Assembly (NCBI GenBank): GCA_905192805.1
Contig: CAJJMF010000007.1
Span: forward strand, 1-25,604
DNA length: 25,604 bases
Reading direction: 5' to 3'
Origin: an uncultured Sutterella sp.
Lineage (GTDB): Bacteria; Pseudomonadota; Gammaproteobacteria; Burkholderiales; Burkholderiaceae_F
Positions 1 to 7,945 of this stretch are shown in pieces (position 1 is the first letter of the stretch; the number at the start of each line of letters is the position of its first letter). Below the pieces are notes generated by a model, which saw only the letters and a list, made by a program, of their open reading frames with translations, made no database searches and was not told the DNA's origin. The position numbers were made by a program, and so were the translations under genes.

Positions 1-182
1 CAGGCTTTCGCCTGCGAGAGTAGAGATACTTAACTTTTCTTTGATAAAGACGGGATAAAGGGGTTATAGCACAAAAAAGTGAACGCGTGTTCATAAAATA
101 CCTCTTTTTTTATCGCTTCTCTTTCAGGCAAAGAACCAGTTTTATAAGGGTTTTTACGAACTTCCCTCTCTCACAATAAATT

Positions 183-212
183 TTGCGATTGCCCTTGATT
201 TCAGAGTACTAT
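183..212 (+). promoter_or_regulatory. Possible sigma70 promoter for the first marC-family gene
   Basis: TTGCGA at 183-188 and TACTAT at 207-212 are separated by 18 bases. Transcription would start near 219, about 47 bases before the ATG at 266. The hexamers are good but not perfect matches, and no experiment supports them. The rest of bases 1-265 holds no gene that I can recognise. It contains a small hairpin at 1-14 (CAGGC/GCCTG) and a near-palindrome, GAACGCGTGTTC, at 81-92. Confidence 0.4.
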
Positions 213-265
213 TAGCCTAACCTTGCGCAAACGACCTATTTGTCACCACACTGACACGTGTACTT

Positions 266-913
266 ATGCTGGAAGCAATCCATTTTCAATATTTCCTTGG
301 GGCTTTGGTTTCATTGCTCGTGATTACCAACCCGCTCTCTAAACTCCCGCTGTTTATTAGTCTCACTCAAGGCATGTCCGATGAGCGACGTCGCCAACAA
401 GCGCACCGTGCTGGACTCTTTGCCGGACTCATCATGCTGGTGAGCCTTATTGCTGGCAATATGCTCTTGGCATTCTTTGGTATTAGCTATGGGGCTATGC
501 GTATTGCAGGCGGATTGGTGGTAGCCGCGATTGGTTATCAAATGCTTTTCGGTGGTAACTCCCCAAACAAAGCGCCGATTGTCCGTCGCGATAAAGATGA
601 CTATTCGTTCTTTCCCATTGCCATGCCTGGCATCGCGGGACCGGGGACCATTGCCGTGGTCATTGGTTTTTCGACCGAAATCGCCGAAATTGCGGACTAT
701 GTCGACTTAGCGGTTGCGTTAGGCTGGACTACTTTGGCCATCATCGCCGTGGCTCTGGTCAACTGGGCGGTGATGCGCTACTCGGACATCCTGTCGCGTC
801 GCCTCGGACCATCAGGGACCCTTGTCCTCTCGAAGTTAATGGGCTTTTTACTCATTTGTATTGGTGTGCAATTCGTGGGTTCAGGGATTCGCACATTCAT
901 TGCAGGTAGCTAG
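266..913 (+). CDS. MarC/SnatA-family integral membrane protein (first copy)
   Basis: This is a 215-residue, very hydrophobic protein with about six membrane segments (roughly residues 10-30, 48-70, 72-92, 115-138, 147-168 and 188-210). It carries the family landmarks: an Asn-Pro in the first segment (ITNPLSKLPLF), an FFGIS-G--R-AGG block near residues 71-84, and P-IAGPGTIAVV near 120-132. Length matches the usual 200-220 residues. MarC/YhgN/SnatA proteins sit in the inner membrane; one archaeal member transports small neutral amino acids, but most have no proven substrate. The gene starts at an ATG without a clear ribosome binding site, 47 bases after a possible promoter. It is the only + strand gene here and is monocistronic, ending at a terminator shared with glmS. 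A related gene lies at 22122-22775. Family membership is secure; the substrate is unknown. Confidence 0.9.
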   Translation: MLEAIHFQYFLGALVSLLVITNPLSKLPLFISLTQGMSDERRRQQAHRAGLFAGLIMLVSLIAGNMLLAFFGISYGAMRIAGGLVVAAIGYQMLFGGNSPNKAPIVRRDKDDYSFFPIAMPGIAGPGTIAVVIGFSTEIAEIADYVDLAVALGWTTLAIIAVALVNWAVMRYSDILSRRLGPSGTLVLSKLMGFLLICIGVQFVGSGIRTFIAGS

Positions 914-936
914 CACTTTCCGAGCACCCATGCCCG

Positions 937-972
937 AAAAAAAGCGCCCGTCTATTTGACGAGCGCTTTTTT
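937..972. terminator. Bidirectional rho-independent terminator between marC and glmS
   Basis: A nine-base stem, GCGCCCGTC at 944-952 with GACGAGCGC at 958-966 (one mismatch), encloses a five-base loop. It is flanked by seven As on the left and six Ts on the right, so it can end both marC (+) and glmS (-), which converge here. Confidence 0.85.
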
Positions 973-984
973 CTTGAATGGATC

Positions 985-2814
985 TTATTCGACGGTTACA
1001 CTCTTGGCTAAATTGCGTGGCTTATCCACGTCAGTACCGCGTGCCAATGCGGTGTGATAGGCCAGAAGTTGCAAAGGGACTACGTGGAGAATCGGCGAGA
1101 GGCGACCATAGTTTTCTGGCAACGTAATCACGTGCATACTCTGAGAGGAGACGATATGGGAATCTCCGTCCGCACACACATACAGTTCACCGCCACGCGC
1201 ACGAACTTCCTGCATGTTGCTCTTGAGCTTTTCTAACAATCGATCGTTCGGGGCAACCGTCACCACCGGCATGTTTCGATCCACCAGTGCCAAAGGACCA
1301 TGCTTAAGCTCTCCAGCTGGGTATGCTTCGGCATGAATATAGCTAATTTCCTTGAGTTTGAGTGCTCCTTCGAGCGCAATCGGATAGTGCATCCCACGGC
1401 CTAAAAAGAGCGCATGCTCTTTCTGGGCAAACTGTTCTGCCCAAGCAATAATTTGAGGTTCCAACGCCAGAACGGCACTGACGGCTTGAGGCAAATGCCG
1501 TAACTGCTTTAACTCGGTTTCGGTTTGAGCGTCATCCACTAAGCCATGAGATTTACCCAGAGCGAGTGCTAACAAGTAAAGTGCAACCAATTGGGTGGTA
1601 AAGGCCTTAGTGGAGGCAACGCCAATTTCTACACCGGCTCGAGTGATATAGACCATACGGCTTTCACGCACCATCGCAGAGGTAGCGGAGTTACAGATGG
1701 TCAAGGTCTTATCCATACCCTGCTGCTTCGCATGGGCTAAGGCGGCTAACGTGTCCGCCGTTTCCCCCGACTGTGAGATGGTAACGACTAACGTACTGGG
1801 GGAAGCAATCGAATGGCGATAGCGGTATTCGCTCGCAATTTCCACATCACACGGAATATGGGCAATTTCTTCGATCCAATATTTGGCCGTGAGTGCAGCA
1901 TAGTAAGACGTACCACAGGCTAAAAAGAGCACTCGGTCCACACAGGGAAATACCGTTTCTGCCTCAGGTCCAAAGAGTGAGGAGGAAATTTCCACGACCC
2001 CCTCTAACGTATCCCCAATGGCACGTGGTTGTTCAAAAATTTCTTTTTGCATGTAGTGGCGATAGGGCCCCAACTCGGCCACGGCAGAGTAAGCATTCAC
2101 AATGCGTAGCTCACGTTCAACGGCTAAATACTCACCATCGGCGGCACGACTATAAACGGTCCAGGAATCGGGGGTCATATCCACCACATCCCCTTCCTGT
2201 AGGAACACAATACGGTCCGTCACAGACGCGATTGCCATGGCATCCGAGGCGACGAAATTTTCGTGATTACCTACTCCTAATACCATCGGAGAGCCTTGAC
2301 GTGCAGCAACAACACGATTGGGTTCTCGACCGGACACCACCGCAATCGCAAAACTTCCATGCACCTTCAGTAAGGCAGACTGAACCGCTTTTAACAAATC
2401 CCCGTGATAATGTTTATGAATTAAATGGGCGAGTGCTTCCGTATCCGTCTGGCTCGTAAATACGTAACCTTCCTTCGTTAACTCGTCACGAATACTCTCG
2501 TAATTCTCAATGATGCCATTATGAACAATGGCAATCTCGTCGCGCGAGACAATGGGATGGGCATTGGCCACTTCAGGGCGTCCGTGCGTAGCCCAGCGGG
2601 TATGGGCAATCCCGGTGTTGCCTTGAATGGATTCGCTTTCGACTTGATCAACCAGATCTTTCACGCGTGCAACCGATCGAGCCCGAAGGATCTCACTCCC
2701 TTTAAGAACGGCCACACCACAGGAGTCATACCCACGGTACTCGAGACGCTGAAGTCCTTCTAATAAAATAGGCACCACGTTCTGATAAGAAGCGGCGGCG
2801 ACAATACCACACAT
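985..2814 (-). CDS. glmS: Glutamine--fructose-6-phosphate aminotransferase (isomerizing)
   Basis: GlmS makes glucosamine-6-phosphate from fructose-6-phosphate and glutamine, the first committed step to UDP-GlcNAc for peptidoglycan and LPS. The protein is 609 residues, equal to the E. coli enzyme. It begins MCGIVA, giving the N-terminal Cys nucleophile of the class II glutaminase domain (about 1-240) after Met removal, followed by the family's EYRGYDS motif. Two SIS sugar-phosphate isomerase domains follow, with GTSYYAA and SQSGETADT in the first, and the protein ends in the conserved KPRNLAKSVTVE. The ATG has a strong ribosome site, AGGAGT at 2824-2829. It lies 86 bases downstream of glmU on the same strand, so the two probably form a glmU-glmS operon as in E. 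coli. No glmS ribozyme is seen, which is expected outside Gram-positive bacteria. Confidence 0.98.
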   Translation of the reverse strand: MCGIVAAASYQNVVPILLEGLQRLEYRGYDSCGVAVLKGSEILRARSVARVKDLVDQVESESIQGNTGIAHTRWATHGRPEVANAHPIVSRDEIAIVHNGIIENYESIRDELTKEGYVFTSQTDTEALAHLIHKHYHGDLLKAVQSALLKVHGSFAIAVVSGREPNRVVAARQGSPMVLGVGNHENFVASDAMAIASVTDRIVFLQEGDVVDMTPDSWTVYSRAADGEYLAVERELRIVNAYSAVAELGPYRHYMQKEIFEQPRAIGDTLEGVVEISSSLFGPEAETVFPCVDRVLFLACGTSYYAALTAKYWIEEIAHIPCDVEIASEYRYRHSIASPSTLVVTISQSGETADTLAALAHAKQQGMDKTLTICNSATSAMVRESRMVYITRAGVEIGVASTKAFTTQLVALYLLALALGKSHGLVDDAQTETELKQLRHLPQAVSAVLALEPQIIAWAEQFAQKEHALFLGRGMHYPIALEGALKLKEISYIHAEAYPAGELKHGPLALVDRNMPVVTVAPNDRLLEKLKSNMQEVRARGGELYVCADGDSHIVSSQSMHVITLPENYGRLSPILHVVPLQLLAYHTALARGTDVDKPRNLAKSVTVE

Positions 2815-2900
2815 TCTTTACTCACTCCTAAAAACGAACGGCACACGCGATAGGACGTCATGGACGTTCAAGAGAATTTTCGCCAAGAGAAACTGCTACT

Positions 2901-4265
2901 TTAGCCTTTTTTGGTCGGACGTTGCCAGCCCTCAATGACAGTTTGTTTAACGCGCGAAATCACCAGTTTTCCTTCAGGAACGTCACGCGTAACCGTGGTT
3001 CCCGCTCCAACCGTCGCGCCAGCTCCCACCACGACCGGCGCCACCAGTTGCGTATCCGAACCAATGAACGCATCGTCCCCGATGATGGTTTTGAACTTAT
3101 TCACCCCATCATAGTTGCAGGTAATGGTACCCGCGCCAATATTGACGCGTTTACCAATGTCACTATCCCCGATATAGGTCAGGTGATTAATTTTCGAGTC
3201 CTGCGCCACATGGCTCTTCTTGATTTCTACGAAGTTGCCAATGTGATTATTCCCAGCGAGTTCGGCGCCAGGACGCAAGCGCGTATAAGGCCCAATGCGA
3301 GACTCACCGCCCACCGTCGCCCCATCAATATGGCAAAACGGTAACACTTCGACCCCCGCTTTAATCGTACTGTTCGCAATCACGTTGTAAGCACCAATGT
3401 GCACCCCGTCTTCGAGCACCACGTTACCCTCAAACACGCAGCCCACATCGATCACCACGTCCTGCCCGCAGGAAAGCGTGCCGCGAATATCTATGCGGTC
3501 AGGGTCCATCAAAGTGACCCCACTGGCTAATAACTGATCTGCTTGAGAGCGTTGCCACACACGCTCGAGCGCAGCAAGCTGAGTCTTGGAGTTCACTCCC
3601 TCGACCTCGTAAGCATGATGAGGAGAAACCGTAACAATCTCAACACCGGCCTCAACCGCCTTGGCAATACAATCGGTGAGGTAGTACTCACCTTGGGCAT
3701 TATGGTTCGTCAGGGACGTTAACCACGGACGAAGCGACTTCGTCGGCAATAACATAATGCCCGTATTGACTTCGTTAATCGCCTTTTCGTCGGGACTGGC
3801 GTCTTTTTCCTCAACAATCGCAATCACTGCGCCCTGTTGATTACGCACAATACGTCCGTAACCCGTTGGGTTGCTCATCGTAACCGTCAACAACCCCATT
3901 TGTGATGGCTGGGTCGCCTTGCACAGGTCGTCAATCGTCTGTCGGGACAATAAAGGTACGTCCCCAAGGCAGACCAAGGTATGGGACTCGTCCTCATCCA
4001 AGTGCTCCAACGCAGATCGTAGCGCGTCACCCGTGCCTTTTTGCTCCCGTTGCAAGGCAAATACCAAGCCAGACTTCCCTTCGTAATGTTGCTTAACCAT
4101 CTCAGCCTGATGTCCCACCACAACCACAATCGGTTTTTGGGTTAAGGATTGGGTCGTCTCAATCACCCAGTCCAACATAGGTTTTTTGGCTAAAGGCTGT
4201 AACACCTTTGGCAGCTTTGAGTGCATGCGTTTGCCCATACCCGCGGCCAAGATAACAACATTCAT
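2901..4265 (-). CDS. glmU: Bifunctional UDP-N-acetylglucosamine pyrophosphorylase / glucosamine-1-phosphate N-acetyltransferase
   Basis: GlmU acetylates glucosamine-1-phosphate and then couples it to UTP, giving UDP-GlcNAc in the cytoplasm. The N-terminal nucleotidyltransferase domain shows LAAGMGKRM at residues 6-14 with Lys20 (KLPKVL). The C-terminal left-handed beta-helix is made of hexapeptide repeats and contains the acetyltransferase motifs HIGNFVEIKKSHV, HLTYIGD and NIGAGTITCNYDG. I chose the ATG at 4265 (454 residues, E. coli 456) because MNVVILAAG starts exactly where the family does; an in-frame codon at 4304 would add 13 unrelated residues and would sit in the terminator stem of the preceding gene. 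A GGGAT about seven bases upstream is a weak ribosome site. It lies just after the symporter gene and just before glmS. Confidence 0.97.
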   Translation of the reverse strand: MNVVILAAGMGKRMHSKLPKVLQPLAKKPMLDWVIETTQSLTQKPIVVVVGHQAEMVKQHYEGKSGLVFALQREQKGTGDALRSALEHLDEDESHTLVCLGDVPLLSRQTIDDLCKATQPSQMGLLTVTMSNPTGYGRIVRNQQGAVIAIVEEKDASPDEKAINEVNTGIMLLPTKSLRPWLTSLTNHNAQGEYYLTDCIAKAVEAGVEIVTVSPHHAYEVEGVNSKTQLAALERVWQRSQADQLLASGVTLMDPDRIDIRGTLSCGQDVVIDVGCVFEGNVVLEDGVHIGAYNVIANSTIKAGVEVLPFCHIDGATVGGESRIGPYTRLRPGAELAGNNHIGNFVEIKKSHVAQDSKINHLTYIGDSDIGKRVNIGAGTITCNYDGVNKFKTIIGDDAFIGSDTQLVAPVVVGAGATVGAGTTVTRDVPEGKLVISRVKQTVIEGWQRPTKKG

Positions 4266-4296
4266 AGGATCGATCCCGAAAGAGAAGAGATGGAAA

Positions 4297-4334
4297 AAGC
4301 ACAAAGGCCGTCGCTCACATTGAGGACGGCCTTT
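4297..4334 (-). terminator. Terminator-like hairpin after the sodium:solute symporter gene, 37 bases before glmU
   Basis: A perfect ten-base stem, AAAGGCCGTC at 4303-4312 with GACGGCCTTT at 4325-4334, has a 12-base loop. On the - strand it is followed by GTGCTTTTT, a short interrupted U tract. A second small palindrome, CCTATTAG/CTAATAGG at 4336-4353, sits just upstream. Together they lie between the symporter stop and glmU. Confidence 0.7.
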
Positions 4335-4359
4335 GCCTATTAGAGCTAATAGGATTTTA

Positions 4360-5865
4360 TCAGGCAGGCGTAGAAGCGGGAAGTTTCGTCGATTTCGGAA
4401 GCAGAGCTTCGTTCACGACATTGTTTCGATTCTTTTCGTTCCATTCGCGTAAGTATTCGCGATTGCCACGCGTCGGAAGTAAAGAACCCACCACCATACC
4501 AAAACCCGCTGCGATGAAGCCACCCAAGACGTTCGGGAACACGTCGCCTAAGCTCGACCACGTCAAGATCGACCAGACCACGCCCCCTAAGAACATGGAT
4601 AAGTAAACGCCTTGACGGGTGGTGTTCTTCCAGTAAAGCCCACAAACCAACGGCCAGAACGCACCAACCACCGGGAACTGGTAAGCCATCGCCACCATGT
4701 CATAAATTGCCGTGCCTTCCACTAAGAGCGAATAGGTGAGGACCAGGAACGTGAAGACAAACACGGTCCAACGCATCGCACGGAGCATATGGCGGTCATC
4801 GAGCTTCACAAACGTGGTCAAAATATTGCTCACAAAAGCCGTGGACGGCGCCAAAATCGTAGCCGAAGCCGTCGACATCACTGCCGAGAGGACAGCACCG
4901 AAGAAGAGCACACGCAACCACATCGGCATGTAGTCTTTGACTAAGGTCGGCAACACACGCTGCGGATCTTCTTGTAAAAGACCACTCGCGGTATCGGGCA
5001 TCACCAAAATGGCAGAAATCACGATGAACATCGGTACAAACGCAAAGAGAATGTACACGCAACCACCAATGATAGGACCCGCCATAGCCGTCTTCGTATC
5101 TTTAGCAGACATCACACGCTGGAACACGTCCTGTTGCGGAATTGAACCGATCATCATCGTAATCGCCGCCGATATCCAGAACAGCCACCCTGAGACCGTA
5201 GGTTCAGGTAGTGCATGGAACAGTTCCTTTTGACGTGCATAACCAATGATTTGATCAAATCCACCTGCTAAATCGGCAGCAAAGAACAGAATGACAATCA
5301 AGCCAGCCACAATAATGATCATCTGGAAGAAGTCCGTGATCGCCACAGACCACATCCCACCGAACATGGTGTAGACCAATACCACACCCGTCCCAATCAT
5401 CATCCCAGTGGAGACGGAAATCATGCCTTCCGTGATCAAATTAATCACAAGACCTAAAGCTGCAACTTGCGCACCGACCCAGCCCAAGTACGAAATCACA
5501 ATGAAAATCGTACAAAGCACTTCAATGGCACGTCCATAACGGTGGCGATAGTAGTCACCAATCGTCAGAATATTGAGCTTGTAGAGTTTTTGGGCGAAGA
5601 ACATCCCAACCAAGACGAGCGCCATCCCGGAGCCAAACGGATCTTCAACAACCCCATGAATACCGCTTTCGATGAAGCGGCCAGGAAGGCCGAGGATCGT
5701 TTCGGAACCAAACCAAGTGGCGAAGGTTGCCGTTACCACCATAGGAAGTGGCAGGCTACGGCCAGCCAATGCATAGTCATTCGTATTGTTTACACGCATC
5801 GCTGCATAGATCCCAATAGCGATCGTCAGGAGCATGTATAGCATTACAAAACCAATCAGCGTCAT
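4360..5865 (-). CDS. Sodium:solute symporter family (SSS) transporter
   Basis: This is a 501-residue polytopic inner-membrane protein with about 13 hydrophobic segments. Near the N-terminus it carries NDYALAGRSLPLPM, the typical SSS (TC 2.A.21) start of the permease core, followed by TWFGSETILGLPGR and IPQQDVFQRVMSAKD. The family uses the sodium gradient to import organic solutes such as proline, pantothenate, sugars or choline. The substrate cannot be told from this sequence. I chose the ATG at 5865 because GGAG lies nine bases upstream and the protein then begins directly with the first membrane helix. The ATG at 5880 overlaps that ribosome site, and the frame is open up to 5934. The gene has its own leader with an inverted repeat and ends at a hairpin, so it is probably a single-gene unit between the Tim44-like gene and glmU. 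Confidence 0.93.
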   Translation of the reverse strand: MTLIGFVMLYMLLTIAIGIYAAMRVNNTNDYALAGRSLPLPMVVTATFATWFGSETILGLPGRFIESGIHGVVEDPFGSGMALVLVGMFFAQKLYKLNILTIGDYYRHRYGRAIEVLCTIFIVISYLGWVGAQVAALGLVINLITEGMISVSTGMMIGTGVVLVYTMFGGMWSVAITDFFQMIIIVAGLIVILFFAADLAGGFDQIIGYARQKELFHALPEPTVSGWLFWISAAITMMIGSIPQQDVFQRVMSAKDTKTAMAGPIIGGCVYILFAFVPMFIVISAILVMPDTASGLLQEDPQRVLPTLVKDYMPMWLRVLFFGAVLSAVMSTASATILAPSTAFVSNILTTFVKLDDRHMLRAMRWTVFVFTFLVLTYSLLVEGTAIYDMVAMAYQFPVVGAFWPLVCGLYWKNTTRQGVYLSMFLGGVVWSILTWSSLGDVFPNVLGGFIAAGFGMVVGSLLPTRGNREYLREWNEKNRNNVVNEALLPKSTKLPASTPA

Positions 5866-5916
5866 CTCACTTTTCTCCATAAAACGACGTTGAACGGAAA
5901 AACCCTTGTTTATTGG

Positions 5917-5940
5917 CGCGAATTGTAGGGACAATTCGCG
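5917..5940. repeat. Perfect 10-base inverted repeat upstream of the symporter gene (possible operator)
   Basis: CGCGAATTGT (5917-5926) and ACAATTCGCG (5931-5940) are exact inverted copies around a four-base centre, AGGG. The repeat ends 52 bases before the symporter ATG at 5865. Read on the - strand it contains TACAAT (5922-5927), a good -10 hexamer, with a weak -35 (TACTCA, 17 bases away, 5945-5950). A two-fold site covering a -10 is the usual geometry for repressor binding. No regulator gene lies next to it. Confidence 0.6.
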
Positions 5941-6010
5941 GACTTGAGTAAACTAATTTTGCCAAAATCGGCGTTTCAGACAAACAATCACTGAAAGTTT
6001 CATCTATATC

Positions 6011-6047
6011 AAAAAAACAAGCCCCTTGTTGGCAACAACAAGAGGCT
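6011..6047 (-). terminator. Rho-independent terminator of the Tim44-like gene
   Basis: On the - strand AGCCTCTTGTTG pairs with CAACAAGGGGCT (12 pairs including one G-U) around a TTGC loop. It is followed by TGTTTTTTT. It starts 28 bases after the stop codon of the Tim44-like gene. Confidence 0.88.
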
Positions 6048-6074
6048 AGCGGGTTTCCGGGTTATGCTAATTGC

Positions 6075-7073
6075 TTAGTTCCCATCTTCTCCTATTTGCT
6101 TAATACCAGCAAGGAGCCATCCCGTCGATCCGTCCACTTTCTTTTCAAGTGTCCAGATCTCTGAAATCGTTTCCACCTCATTGTTGATCTTGATCTTTCC
6201 TGCGAAGCGCACGGCAGCAAGGTAGTCGGGACCATCTTGCGTAATGCCTAAGAGTTCGTTATTGAGCTCCAACACTTCCGAGACATAAACCTCATTACCG
6301 CGAGTGCGAAGCTGGTGAGTAATAGCGACGAACACCTCTTGAGTCGTAAACTCCGAGATTTCGATGACATTACCCGTATCCCATGCTTTTTGAAGCTTGC
6401 GATAGTTTTCTAAAGCTGTCTTCAAGAAACCGTTTTTGTCAAAATCAGTCGGCGTGATATCCGTCACACCCGAGTCCATCGAGGTCTTACCTTCGTTCAT
6501 AAACTGATCCATCACACTACCCGAGGCCGGGCTCGCGCCAGAAGCAGTCCATGACGAGGGCTGTGGTTGGGGAGCTTCGTACGGAGTCGCACGAGGCGCT
6601 TCCGTTTGACGATACGCATTAGGCGTAATGTCTTCCACCCCTTGGTTAGTGGACGATTGAGCTTGCACTTTGCGAGCCAAAAATCCGCGAACCACCATAT
6701 AAAGCACCATCACGAGCAGTAAGCCCATTACAAAGCTCACCATGCCCGAACCATTGATGCCCAATAGCGATAACAAGGCCGAAATACCCAACGCCGTCGC
6801 TAAACCCGTCAATAAGCTACGAGCCATTGAGGGGCGTTGCACCGGTGTCGGGGCTGCATTAGGAGTCGACTGTTGTTGCGGACGAGGCGTCGCAGTTGGC
6901 TGCGACGGACTCGAAGGCGTAAACGAAGGCGTACTGCTGGGGGCTTTTTGCGTAAAGGTAGGTGCAGGACGACCAAAGCTCGAGCCGCCACCGAAACGAC
7001 GTGCGGCATCCGCATCCATCGATGTGGCAAATAACGTGGCACATACTGCAACGACTGCAAAAAACTTGCGCAT
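6075..7073 (-). CDS. Tim44-like domain protein with signal peptide and central membrane segments
   Basis: The 332-residue protein starts with a typical signal peptide (MRKFFAVVAVCATLFATSMDADA, cleavage likely near residue 23-24). A low-complexity stretch rich in Pro, Ser, Thr and Gln follows at about 35-82. Next come two hydrophobic segments at about 87-105 and 109-131, then a second linker, and a C-terminal globular domain at about 210-330. The C-terminal part, with its FLKTALENYRKLQKAWDTGN start and a closing EIWTLEKKVDGSTGWLLAGIKQ, fits the Tim44-like/calcium-channel-like fold (PF04280) found in many betaproteobacterial proteins of this architecture. The function is not established; bacterial members are thought to act at the membrane. 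Ribosome site AGAGGA is close to the ATG. It follows ubiE by 92 bases and may be cotranscribed with DUF971-ubiE. Confidence 0.85.
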   Translation of the reverse strand: MRKFFAVVAVCATLFATSMDADAARRFGGGSSFGRPAPTFTQKAPSSTPSFTPSSPSQPTATPRPQQQSTPNAAPTPVQRPSMARSLLTGLATALGISALLSLLGINGSGMVSFVMGLLLVMVLYMVVRGFLARKVQAQSSTNQGVEDITPNAYRQTEAPRATPYEAPQPQPSSWTASGASPASGSVMDQFMNEGKTSMDSGVTDITPTDFDKNGFLKTALENYRKLQKAWDTGNVIEISEFTTQEVFVAITHQLRTRGNEVYVSEVLELNNELLGITQDGPDYLAAVRFAGKIKINNEVETISEIWTLEKKVDGSTGWLLAGIKQIGEDGN

Positions 7074-7165
7074 ATATCCTCTAAAGTCTCGTCAATCTTC
7101 CCTTACCGGCCATTGTCACCCGTAAGGACTTGGGTGTTCATCAATAAAAACACCATGCTGACATT

Positions 7166-7912
7166 TTACAGAGATTCTTTGACTCCGATATGCATTGCAC
7201 AGATACCAAATGTAAGATTTTTCCACGTGACCTTATGGAATCCCGCGTCACGCATGAGCTGTGCAAAGGTTTGTTGATCCGGATGCATGCGGATCGATTC
7301 GGCCAAATAGCGATAAGACGGAGCATCGTTCGCGATGATACCGCCGACCCAAGGCATAAATTTGAAGGAATAAAAATCGTAGATGGGGCGCACCCAGGGT
7401 TCACATTTTGAAAATTCCAAAACCACCAAGCGACCTTCGGGCTTCAGAACTCGGAACATTTCTCGTAACGCCTGATCTTTATGGGTCATGTTGCGAATTC
7501 CAAAAGAAACCGTAATGACATCAAACGTTTCCTCTTGGAAGGGTAAGTGCTCAGCATCCGCCTCAACGGTATAACACTTCAAGCCTTCATGCTCAATGCG
7601 CTTTTTGCCAATCGCAAGCATTTCATGGTTGATATCCGAGGCAACAACATTATTGTCCCCTGCGAGGCGTGCAAACTTCATTGCCAAGTCACACGTGCCG
7701 CTGGCAATATCCAGAACCTTTTTCCCTGCCGTCACTTGAGCGGCATGAATGCATTGGCGCTTCCATAATCGATGTAAGCCAAGACTTAATATGTCGTTTA
7801 ATAAGTCATACTTGCTCGCTACGCTGTCGAAGACTTCCCGCACTTGGTTGGCTTTTTTGTCTTCGTCCACCATGCTGTAGCCAAAGTCGATTTTTTTGTC
7901 GTTAGTAGACAT
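7166..7912 (-). CDS. ubiE: Ubiquinone/menaquinone biosynthesis C-methyltransferase
   Basis: UbiE transfers a methyl group from S-adenosylmethionine to the ring carbon of demethylated quinone precursors, for respiration. The protein is 248 residues (E. coli 251) and aligns with it along its length: FDSVASKYDLLNDILSLGLH at 28-47, VSFGIRN, RVLKPEGRLVVLEFSK, and the near-invariant SYRYLAESIRMHPDQ. The SAM-binding motif I reads LDIASGTCDLA at 67-77 where the family normally has LDxAGGTGDL, so two glycines are replaced (Ser and Cys). The rest is intact, so it is probably active, but this is unusual. The ribosome site is weak. It starts 33 bases after the DUF971 gene, with which it forms an operon. 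Confidence 0.96.
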   Translation of the reverse strand: MSTNDKKIDFGYSMVDEDKKANQVREVFDSVASKYDLLNDILSLGLHRLWKRQCIHAAQVTAGKKVLDIASGTCDLAMKFARLAGDNNVVASDINHEMLAIGKKRIEHEGLKCYTVEADAEHLPFQEETFDVITVSFGIRNMTHKDQALREMFRVLKPEGRLVVLEFSKCEPWVRPIYDFYSFKFMPWVGGIIANDAPSYRYLAESIRMHPDQQTFAQLMRDAGFHKVTWKNLTFGICAMHIGVKESL

Positions 7913-7945
7913 GTTTCTTTTGAAGGTTTTGGGGTTCTAAAAAAA

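Noticed and set aside
2815..2900. A glmS-type riboswitch/ribozyme in the glmU-glmS gap
   Set aside because: The gap is only 86 bases with no ribozyme core, and proteobacteria are not known to use it.
4266..4304. A longer glmU with 13 extra N-terminal residues
   Set aside because: The added residues are not family-like and the start would lie in the terminator stem; the ATG at 4265 begins at the conserved MNVVILAAG.
5866..5934. A longer symporter reading frame starting at 5934
   Set aside because: That start lies within the inverted repeat and likely promoter and has no ribosome site; the ATG at 5865 has GGAG at good spacing and opens directly into the first membrane helix.
7133..7154. A small hairpin (GGTGTT/AACACC) between ubiE and the Tim44-like gene as a terminator
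   Set aside because: It has only six pairs and no T run on the - strand, so it does not separate the two genes convincingly.
7217..7228. A partial parS-like sequence, TTCCACGTGACC, inside ubiE
   Set aside because: The left half and centre match the parS palindrome, but the right half does not. Other CACGTG cores in the window (for example in atpD near 13767) match even less, so I find no convincing parS here.
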